Shown in pieces: positions 21,624 through 27,500 of a stretch of DNA of 27,500 bases. The stretch covers positions 10,437,634 to 10,465,133 of the forward strand of contig NC_135562.1 of the NCBI RefSeq assembly GCF_964340395.1. The letters are read 5' to 3'. The DNA comes from Glandiceps talaboti. Lineage: Eukaryota > Hemichordata > Enteropneusta > Spengelidae. Below the pieces are notes generated by a model, which saw only the letters and a program-made list of their open reading frames with translations, was not told the origin of the DNA and ran no database searches. Both the position numbers and the translations under genes were made by a program. Every line of letters starts with the position of its first letter. Position 1 is the first letter of the stretch.

Positions 21624-22740
21624 TTGTGGGCTTCAAAATCGTTTACTTTTGCATGGTATGAAGTCTACTTGTACAACTGCCATTTGACAATTGCCATTAT
21701 ACCATAGGCACTCGAATCAATATGTATGATTAAAAATAAAACTGTAAAGAAAATATTTCTTAGTGCCTTAGCTGCAATAATTGTAGCGTCTTGCTGCTGT
21801 TTTGAGTTTTTTTTCGTCTGTTTTAGTGACTTTTTAAGTTTTAGTGTTTAACCCGCACCATTTCCATGCCCGCACCAACACTAACTTAAAAAGTCACCAA
21901 AACAAACGAAAAAAACCCTCAAAACCGCAGCGAGACGCTACAATTATTGCAGCTATTAGTGCCTATGCATTTAATACCATAGTTAGTAGTACTTCAATGT
22001 GTTTACAAACCACAGCTCTAGTATTTCAACCCCCCCCCTCCCCCAATTAAAATAGCAACAACCAAATTTTATAAAACAATAAACTTCCTTAATTCACTGC
22101 CATTGCTTGAGCTAATCAACGATGTATTGTTATCGGTTCATCCCTCCAAAAACGGTTGATTTTGTAAACAAAGCGTTGGGGCCAACAGGGGATCGAGATC
22201 GCGATTGGCTGCGGCTCTGCATTTCATTTTCAAAATCGAAAATGTGGAAACTGGTTTTGTTTTTTATCGACACCCAAGCTACCTTTCTATTACAGGTGGT
22301 TTGAAGTTATCCTGGTTTAGTTGAATCAAAAGGGTATGATCATGTATGACGAATGGAGTCACCCCTACTAGTGACCGGCGGAATACACGACAGTCATGAC
22401 TGTAGCAATGAAAAACTAGCATATTACTTAGCATTCGGGTTGTTTTTACATTACACTGTTCAACACAGGGTTAGGTCGTACAGTCAGTAACGCAAAAACG
22501 CGACTGGTAACGCCGTGATAATACTGGTAGTTGAAATTCAAGTTCTGATTAAATTTACGCTCACTTCCGTGTTGACTGTTGTAAGGGTTTTTGTATTCAC
22601 AGCCCAGTGTAAAACTGTAACCGTTCTTATTTACCGATCGTCAAAATATACGGGTCATCTGAATAATTCTACATTTCGACCTCGCATCGTGGAAATCAAA
22701 TCACTAAAAATAATCTGCAATTTCACTTACCGTTGTCCAT
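12390..22740 (-). CDS. PARPBP: PARI / PCNA-interacting partner orthologue, complete 11-exon gene
   Basis: Nuclear regulator of homologous recombination. In vertebrates PARI binds PCNA and restrains RAD51 filaments at replication forks. Exons in transcript order: 22731-22740, 21143-21247, 19996-20198, 18963-19238, 17367-17555, 16306-16470, 15529-15683, 14556-14727, 13964-14136, 13319-13400, 12390-12938. They total 2079 nt (692 residues), longer than human PARI (about 580) mainly in the middle and C-terminal linkers. Family matches include [20 protein letters not shown] near the N-terminus. Exon 6 carries a UvrD/Srs2-like segment ([18 protein letters not shown], then NTPDRELD at 289-296), and exon 10 has SLRERVL. 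The C-terminus has basic clusters and the PIP box QKQLTHFF (683-690). There is no Walker A motif, so no helicase activity is expected, as in human PARI. Intron 4 is GC-AG. The start is MDN, with a favourable ATTATGG context. Confidence 0.93.
12472..12525 (-). repeat. PARPBP: 27-bp coding tandem duplication in PARPBP
   Basis: Two 27-bp copies with a few mismatches encode NNLSKKAPK twice in a row, inside the basic linker before the PIP box. The copy number may vary between individuals. Confidence 0.9.
12715..12832 (-). repeat. PARPBP: Degenerate 18-27-bp coding repeat (Pro-Val-Asn-His) in PARPBP
   Basis: TGATTGACAGGTG and variants recur on the plus strand, encoding SPVNHG, TPVSHD, SPVNHD, SPVNHS and APVNQD. 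The segment is hydrophilic, presumably disordered, and I know of no counterpart in human PARI. Confidence 0.85.
13093..13297 (-). repeat. 21/26-bp intronic minisatellite after PARPBP exon 10
   Basis: About nine units of AGGTGATCTGATTTGTTWCYT (21 bp), some expanded to 26 bp by an extra GATCT, lie head to tail. The array starts about 20 nt inside intron 10. Read in the transcript direction, four units contain CCTAGGTAAC, which resembles a 5' splice site. Confidence 0.92.
13319..13400 (-). CDS. PARPBP: PARPBP exon 10
   Basis: 82 nt, phase 2 in and 0 out. The acceptor is TATGACCAG and the donor AAG|GTATGT. It encodes [20 protein letters not shown] and LQNLSGKK. The RSP...LRER pattern matches the equivalent human PARI segment. 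It was found by splice sites and homology, being too short to stand out as a frame. Confidence 0.9.
13600..13842. repeat. (AT)n, (CATA)n and (CA)n microsatellites
   Basis: About 110 bp of nearly pure TA dinucleotides are followed by CATA, CACA and C-rich runs in PARPBP intron 9. The open frames on both strands are translated repeats. Confidence 0.97.
13964..14136 (-). CDS. PARPBP: PARPBP exon 9
   Basis: 173 nt, phase 0 in and 2 out. The acceptor is TTCACATTAACAG and the donor TTTAG|GTAAGT. It encodes [20 protein letters not shown] and LDIEAS..., matching the GRDTVKALLVLLDEEA region of human PARI. Confidence 0.93.
14213..14480. repeat. (CA)n, (TGTA)n, (TG)n compound microsatellite
   Basis: Alternating CA, TGTA, TG and TGTA runs in PARPBP intron 8, with GTACGTACG-type variants near 14400-14435. 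Overlapping frames are repeat translations. Confidence 0.97.
14556..14727 (-). CDS. PARPBP: PARPBP exon 8
   Basis: 172 nt, phase 2 in and 0 out. The acceptor is TTGACCCCCACAG and the donor CTT|GTAAGT. It encodes [20 protein letters not shown], aligned with the human SIAGGQILSVIKMQL segment, then a Leu-rich helix ending GESPRL. Confidence 0.93.
14818..14967. mobile_element. Foldback MITE-like inverted repeat 5
   Basis: The left arm AGTAATGAAATTTCTACT...TGCTTGGAAG..AATC pairs with the reverse complement of the right arm, TAGTAATGGAAATTTCCACTC...GTCTTGGAAGCAAATC. The interval is nearly one hairpin of 150 bp, in PARPBP intron 7. No target duplication was resolved. Confidence 0.65.
15140..15525. 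mobile_element. Candidate transposon with AGGCCT ends abutting PARPBP exon 7
   Basis: The left end TAGGCCTACAAAAAAAATTG is matched by the reverse complement of the right end, TAAGGCCTAACAAAAAAATT, about 385 bp apart. There is no coding content between them. The right end overlaps the 5' splice site of exon 7 (GTAAGG at 15523-15528). Confidence 0.45.
15529..15683 (-). CDS. PARPBP: PARPBP exon 7
   Basis: 155 nt, phase 0 in and 2 out. The acceptor is AACAACCACCAG and the donor CACAAG|GTAAGG. It encodes [20 protein letters not shown], then [20 protein letters not shown], matching human PARI around HVKGLSNFINFIDKLDEIL. Confidence 0.95.
15807..16167. mobile_element. MITE with TAA target duplication (PIF/Harbinger-like)
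   Basis: The ends are inverted: GGCCAAAA...TATATATCTGGTTCTGGTCAG on the left and the complement, CTGACCAGAACCAGATATAT..TTGCC, on the right. Both ends are flanked by TAA (15804-15806 and 16168-16170), the 3-bp target typical of PIF/Harbinger elements. It is 361 bp, non-coding, and sits in PARPBP intron 6. Confidence 0.65.
16306..16470 (-). CDS. PARPBP: PARPBP exon 6: UvrD-like segment
   Basis: Fifty-five codons, phase 0. The acceptor is CATTGTATTTCAG and the donor [29 protein letters not shown] then [20 protein letters not shown] closely follows the human PARI stretch with NIPDRGLG. It also recalls the NTPxRGIG motif of UvrD-type helicases, from which the PARI core is thought to derive. Confidence 0.97.
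16700..16985. mobile_element. Foldback element with nested inner hairpin
   Basis: The outer arms at 16733-16789 and 16907-16964 share CTTCCTACTTGAAA, GTGAAACAACATTGAC and AAGTCTGTGTTTGTAAC as reverse complements. An inner hairpin (GTGTAAAATGTTTGTTATTGTA / TACAATAATAAACTTTTTACAC) occupies about 16817-16862. No target duplication was resolved. It lies in PARPBP intron 5. Confidence 0.7.
17367..17555 (-). CDS. PARPBP: PARPBP exon 5
   Basis: Sixty-three codons, phase 0. The acceptor is TGTTCTTGTTACAG and the donor GAG|GTAAGA. It begins [15 protein letters not shown], like the LLDFLSGRQYAV of human PARI, then continues as a divergent hydrophilic linker up to the UvrD-like segment. Confidence 0.9.
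17739..17903. repeat. Inverted repeat 6 in PARPBP intron 4
   Basis: Arms at 17739-17783 and 17858-17903: GTTTACAGCATCCATATCAA, then GTGTACAAGTATAC, against the complement of GTATACTTTTACAC, then TTGATATGAATGCTATAAAC. It is a probable degraded foldback element. Confidence 0.6.
17904..18962 (-). other. Rest of PARPBP intron 4
   Basis: About 1 kb without a recognised element. The frames at 18269-18454 (plus) and 18529-18759 (minus) have no recognisable domain or splice support, and I do not call them. Confidence 0.55.
18963..19238 (-). CDS. PARPBP: PARPBP exon 4, ending at a GC donor
   Basis: Ninety-two codons, phase 0. The acceptor is TGTAAATTGCAG and the donor ATGCAG|GCAAGT. It encodes [17 protein letters not shown]... 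and [20 protein letters not shown], which follow human PARI closely (GEFTVSLSDVL; YDDFLKNSNMLDLIDVYQK). No GT donor in the vicinity keeps the frame as well as this GC donor. Confidence 0.95.
19748..19905. repeat. 19-bp minisatellite, about eight copies
   Basis: TGTAAAATATCAACAGGGT and close variants are repeated head to tail in PARPBP intron 3. One copy is shortened to TGTAAAATATCAAGTGT. A single related fragment occurs at about 20933. Confidence 0.95.
19996..20198 (-). CDS. PARPBP: PARPBP exon 3
   Basis: 203 nt, phase 1 in and 0 out; the donor is CAG|GTAAGA. Two acceptors are possible, eight bases apart. Only the upstream one (TATCTACATAG, exon start 20198) keeps the frame with exon 2 and gives [15 protein letters not shown].... 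The downstream TACACAG would shift the frame. The product matches the human RKNWRALCNSERTTLCGADS segment and the helix after it. Confidence 0.9.
20562..20796 (+). mobile_element. SINE-like retroposon with 12-bp target duplication
   Basis: A more GC-rich 235-bp body ends in an A-rich tail (about 20785-20797). Directly before and after it stands AAGAAGTCCACT (20550-20561 and again ending at 20807), a perfect target-site duplication. A CTGGGAGGAATTCCCAG hairpin precedes the tail. Internal Pol III boxes are not convincing, so the parent RNA is unknown. It lies in PARPBP intron 2, antisense to the gene. Confidence 0.75.
21143..21247 (-). CDS. PARPBP: PARPBP exon 2
   Basis: 105 nt, phase 1 in and out. 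The acceptor is CTATCCTTACAG and the donor GATG|GTAATT. It encodes (E)[19 protein letters not shown] and [15 protein letters not shown]. This N-terminal extension is not recognisable in human PARI, so the exon rests on splice sites, phase and its open frame. Confidence 0.78.
21524..21735. repeat. Direct repeat pair 180 bp apart around a (TG)n tract
   Basis: TAGGCACTCGAATAAATTTG then TATGATTAAAAAT at 21524-21555 recurs as TAGGCACTCGAATCAATATG then TATGATTAAAAAT at 21704-21735. The stretch between holds (AT)n and about 26 TG units (21570-21620). Confidence 0.85.
21769..21955. mobile_element. Near-perfect foldback MITE with 9-bp target duplication
   Basis: The ends are TAGCTGCAATAATTG and its exact complement CAATTATTGCAGCTA. 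The arms stay paired for about 80 bp through GTAGCGTCT.GCTGC, TTTTGAG, TTTTTTTCG, GTGACTTTTTAAGTT and TAGTGTT. The perfect direct repeat TTAGTGCCT stands on both sides (21760-21768, 21956-21964). The duplication length suits Mutator-like elements or, if one base is chance, hAT. It is 187 bp, non-coding, in PARPBP intron 1, and looks recent. Confidence 0.85.
22731..22740 (-). CDS. PARPBP: PARPBP exon 1: ten coding nucleotides
   Basis: ATGGACAACG then the perfect donor GTAAGT. It joins exon 2 as MDNE. The only support is a good start context, the donor, the correct phase and the transition to a promoter-like region. Another upstream start is possible but was not seen. Confidence 0.65.
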
Positions 22741-22900
22741 AATGGCATTTATATGGTATCTTGCCAACGACGACGGAGGTGACAATGTAACACAGCCGGT
22801 CGGTACGTTTGTTGAATTAAATTTGCCTCCTTTTAAAATATCGACCAATGGGTGAGATGATCTACAAGTCACGTGGGTGTTGTACGTAAATTAACATAAT
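22741..22900 (-). promoter_or_regulatory. PARPBP: Presumed PARPBP promoter
   Basis: This is the region upstream of the start codon in transcript direction. It contains an inverted CCAAT box (CCAAT on plus at about 22845-22849) and an E-box/USF-type CACGTG (about 22870-22875), with no TATA box close to the start. The role is inferred from position. Confidence 0.35.
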
Positions 22901-22903
22901 GAG

Positions 22904-25049
<2,146 letters not shown>

Positions 25050-25691
25050 TTAACCATTCATTCCCCTAGGAAGCCATCTCGGCTTTACTTCGGGTTTTGC
25101 CTTTAGGTGATCACCATTTCCGTGAACTTGTATGTCTTTATTTGACGTCAATCTTTCTCTTGGGCGTAGACAAGCGCAGGCCACGGCAACGTCTTCGTAC
25201 GCCAATTCGTATGTGTAGAAGCCACCTTCAAGACAACCTTTTCTTTTCAAAACTGGGATAGGCAGATATATCTCGCTGCACGTGTACAGGTGATGAAGCT
25301 TGTTGTCATCTTTGATGCAGTGGTCACATGTACATGTCACGTGAGTCAGATCTCTTGGAATTCGGTTCTCTTCTGATTGGATGGAATAGGAAAATGGGCA
25401 CGTACTTCTCTCTTGTGCAGTTGCGTAATAGGGGTCGTTGACTTTAGTAGTGCATTCCTGCGCTTGGGAATTTGAACTTCGTTGAACACCAATTGCTGTC
25501 AAACTATCAAACGGTAGCACTGCAATCGTGTTGGTGTGAGGGTACATCGTAGCCCTGTGGTGTTTTGAGATGTTTCGTATGCCAGGATGATCACTACACC
25601 CAATGTCGCGGTTACTCCTGACATCGTCACGTTGATTGCGTGGATAGGCAGCTACACATGCGATGATAAACACGGATAAAATGAAAACCAC
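25050..25691 (-). CDS. IL-17 exon 2: signal peptide core, pro-region and cytokine domain
   Basis: 213 codons plus TAA, phase 0 at its start. It carries all the family-diagnostic residues, so the protein identity does not depend on the exon 1 model. Confidence 0.95.
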   Translation of the reverse strand: MVFILSVFIIACVAAYPRNQRDDVRSNRDIGCSDHPGIRNISKHHRATMYPHTNTIAVLPFDSLTAIGVQRSSNSQAQECTTKVNDPYYATAQERSTCPFSYSIQSEENRIPRDLTHVTCTCDHCIKDDNKLHHLYTCSEIYLPIPVLKRKGCLEGGFYTYELAYEDVAVACACLRPRERLTSNKDIQVHGNGDHLKAKPEVKPRWLPRGMNG

Positions 25692-27168
25692 CTGTGGAAG
25701 AAAACGGGACCAGTTAAAATGTATGTCATAAAACCACATAACTTCCCCACGTAGTAATTTGTCAAATAAAGCTAAATACAGAAATAAAAGTCACCAAATA
25801 CTGACAAATCGACATCGGTAGGGGGAAGTCCTACGTGAGTCCAACACGTATGCAAATCCAGTCGACGATCACCACATGACGACGATCACGTGGACCGCTC
25901 GACCCTCTCGCGATATTTTCCCGGAACAAGGAACTTAAAAGTGATGACAGGGTTATATCATTCGCACTATACATTGAATATACTATCAGACAAATGACGG
26001 CCTCCATTGACATAGTTCTCGTTTGGCCTCATGAAACCCCAGTTTTTTTTATCACTATGGTGAACATGCCATCGTTACTAGGGCTTGGACACACACCTGT
26101 CCCAAGATCGCAGTCACCTTGTGTATCGAACACCATATCACATCCAGTAAACGCTGGAGGGGGATGAACGATGATGATTGTGAAGTCTACCCGTGAATAA
26201 ACAGCGAATAACTAAAACCACATAAGTTAAATTGATATTGAACGTTCTAAAGGTAGACTTAGCTGTAAAGGGAACATATTCTATTTTTTCCGGATCACAT
26301 GAATGAAATAAACTCACAATATACAATCCCTGAGCATGATGAGTTGAAAATTAAAAAAACAAGATAAAGTTTACATTAAAATCGCTTTACTTTGTTTTAA
26401 TTATGTACGCATGTTTCGTTAATGATGGTAGAATACACGTCACCTTTGAATTACAGCTAATGTTAACTATAGTTTAAATTAAAACATCTGGACCCGGCTG
26501 ATGTAAGTGTAAACTTTTCCCGCTGGGGAAAATATCAGTAAAATGTCTGGGACAACACCTGGCTCGAAATTCTAACATTTAGTTCTACAAGTCGCGAAGC
26601 CATCGATGATATTGCCAAGGGAGTGAAATTACAAGGGTTGAAAACATTTGGATGGTATCGTACGTGATGCTGATTCGATAAATGGGCTTATTCACCGGAA
26701 AATATTGTGTTTAAATTTTTGTGGGTTTTTTTGATAACTTTAAACTTTTTGATTGAATACGGAGCTTGACTTCTGAGTGATAACACGTTGGAGTAAATCA
26801 AAGTCGGCAAGTTTTGATCACGTAGTTTAACAGAATATATAAGTGAGTACGCAATCTGAAAGACTTGAAATGTGCTGAAATAATGCAAGTCTCATGATTT
26901 GTTACGAATGCTTTTTAACAAAGATTTGGAGAACGTTGACGTTCCACCCAGAAAAGGTCTCAGCAGGGAAAAAAATTAAAACTATCTGACGCTCCAGTGA
27001 GTGTGGTAAACCATGATAGCTATTATAATATTGAATTACAGTTCTGGTTGACCACAATTGTCAAGAAGACTTCAACGGAATTAAAGAAAGAAACATAAAA
27101 GAATTACATGACTAAATTAAAAAAAAAAAAAACTGGAATGGGTTACTCACGTTATTATAAGGTCCCAT
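25050..27168 (-). CDS. Interleukin-17 family cytokine, two exons
   Basis: Secreted cystine-knot cytokine that would signal through IL-17 receptors in innate immunity. Exon 1 is 27151-27168 (MGPYNN, donor AAC|GTGAGT) and exon 2 is 25050-25691 (acceptor TTCTTCCACAG), 219 residues in all. Residues 7-21 (VVFILSVFIIACVAA) form a signal peptide, cut probably before Y22. The family domain spans about 104-183: C104-P-F-S-Y, NRIPRDL (115-121), C126-T-C128-x-x-C131, PIPVLKRKGC (150-159) and VAVACACLRP (174-183). N46-I-S is a possible glycosylation site. The pro-region (22-103) and basic tail are unrecognised. Exon 2 is open upstream to an ATG at 25739, but that would add an intronic leader (MWFYDIHFNW...) before the signal peptide, so the spliced start is preferred. 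It is an IL-17D/invertebrate-type member; which subtype is unclear. Confidence 0.92.
25692..27150 (-). other. IL-17 intron 1
   Basis: About 1.46 kb. It holds a possible cassette exon (26097-26153), an octamer ATGCAAAT (about 25849-25856), a CACGTG (about 25888-25893) and TCTCGCGA (about 25907-25914), all within 70 bp and possibly regulatory. The rest is AT-rich with nothing recognised. Confidence 0.5.
26097..26153 (-). other. Possible cassette exon in the IL-17 intron
   Basis: On the minus strand a strong acceptor (CATCCCCCTCCAG) and donor (GGGACAG|GTGTGT) bracket exactly 57 nt. This phase-0 stretch without a stop would insert RLLDVIWCSIHKVTAILGQ between MGPYNN and VVFIL. In another frame the same DNA, extended to 26029, reads FTGCDMVFDTQGDCDLGTGV then CPSPSNDGMFTIVIKKTGVS, which also looks protein-like. 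Neither reading is confirmed. Confidence 0.3.
27151..27168 (-). CDS. IL-17 exon 1: six codons
   Basis: ATGGGACCTTATAATAAC followed by GTGAGT, with A at -3 and G at +4 of the start codon. Joined to exon 2 it completes a normal signal peptide (short polar n-region, then a hydrophobic core). Confidence 0.75.
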
Positions 27169-27292
27169 CTTACGAAGATACTCTTGAATAGGTCTGATTG
27201 TCACGAAAGATGTTACGAATGACTGGTTAATGAGATATGATATGAAGTCTATGCCCCAAGCCACAATAATTGGAAACGGTCGAAGAAACACG

Positions 27293-27301
27293 CTTTATAT
27301 A
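27293..27301 (-). promoter_or_regulatory. TATA box of the IL-17 gene
   Basis: TATATAAAG on the minus strand, about 125 bp upstream of the start codon. This puts the transcription start near 27265-27270 and leaves a 5' leader of about 100 nt. CRE/ATF-like TACGTCA (27411-27417) and TGACATCA (27477-27484) lie further upstream. Confidence 0.6.
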
Positions 27302-27500
27302 CCAGTCAGACTGTCGAATTGAAGGGAGGATATTATTTGAATTGTATACATTTCCGATAACATTTAATTTTAGTTTTTTAGGAAAGTTGATGGGAATTTA
27401 ATCTCATCGATACGTCATATCAATGTTGTTTTTATCCACCTAGCTAAACTAACGGTGTACGTGTACCTGTACGTGTGACATCATCACCATCATCATCGAG

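Noticed and set aside
25692-25739. Single-exon IL-17 starting at the ATG at 25739
   Set aside because: Adds a polar/aromatic leader before the signal peptide, and a strong acceptor lies at the join to the six-codon exon; kept only as a possible intron-retained form.

Overview
The window is nuclear DNA from an animal. Its three genes are split by GT-AG (once GC-AG) introns, and AT-rich non-coding DNA full of microsatellites, minisatellites and small inverted-repeat transposons surrounds them. The gene set is an ionotropic glutamate receptor, a PARI/PARPBP recombination regulator and an interleukin-17 cytokine. Together with AT-rich introns of about 0.1-1.4 kb and many MITEs, this points to an invertebrate bilaterian, probably marine (lophotrochozoan, hemichordate/echinoderm or lancelet). 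The sequence alone does not settle which.

Layout. (1) Positions 1-9080, plus strand: the 3' two thirds of an ionotropic glutamate receptor gene. Nine exons (1920-9080) encode the end of the amino-terminal domain, the whole ligand-binding domain, the pore and a short C-tail. The first exons lie upstream of the window or were not recognised. (2) Positions 9081-12389: a convergent intergenic interval with a 76-bp minisatellite and two foldback elements. (3) Positions 12390-22740, minus strand: a complete 11-exon gene for a 692-residue PARI/PARPBP orthologue with a C-terminal PCNA-binding PIP box. (4) Positions 22741-25049: the promoter side of that gene, with a long (TC)n tract and a cluster of RFX X-box-like palindromes. 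(5) Positions 25050-27168, minus strand: a two-exon gene for a 219-residue secreted IL-17, with a TATA box near 27293-27301.

The exon models are strong. Every proposed exon has proper splice sites, all phases agree, and the joined frames contain no stop codon. The genes do not form a pathway: one is a neuronal-type receptor, one a replication/recombination factor and one an immune cytokine. PARPBP and IL-17 are in tandem on the minus strand and the receptor converges on PARPBP.

The most notable points are: a receptor with a GluN1/delta-like Trp-Asp pair in its ligand pocket and a histidine at the Q/R site; a GC-AG intron in PARPBP; about ten foldback/MITE insertions, several with recognisable target-site duplications; a SINE-like insertion with a 12-bp duplication and poly(A) tail; four X-box-like palindromes within 850 bp; and a possible in-frame 57-nt cassette exon in the IL-17 intron. 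I found no tRNA, rRNA, CRISPR array or clearly new multi-gene system.
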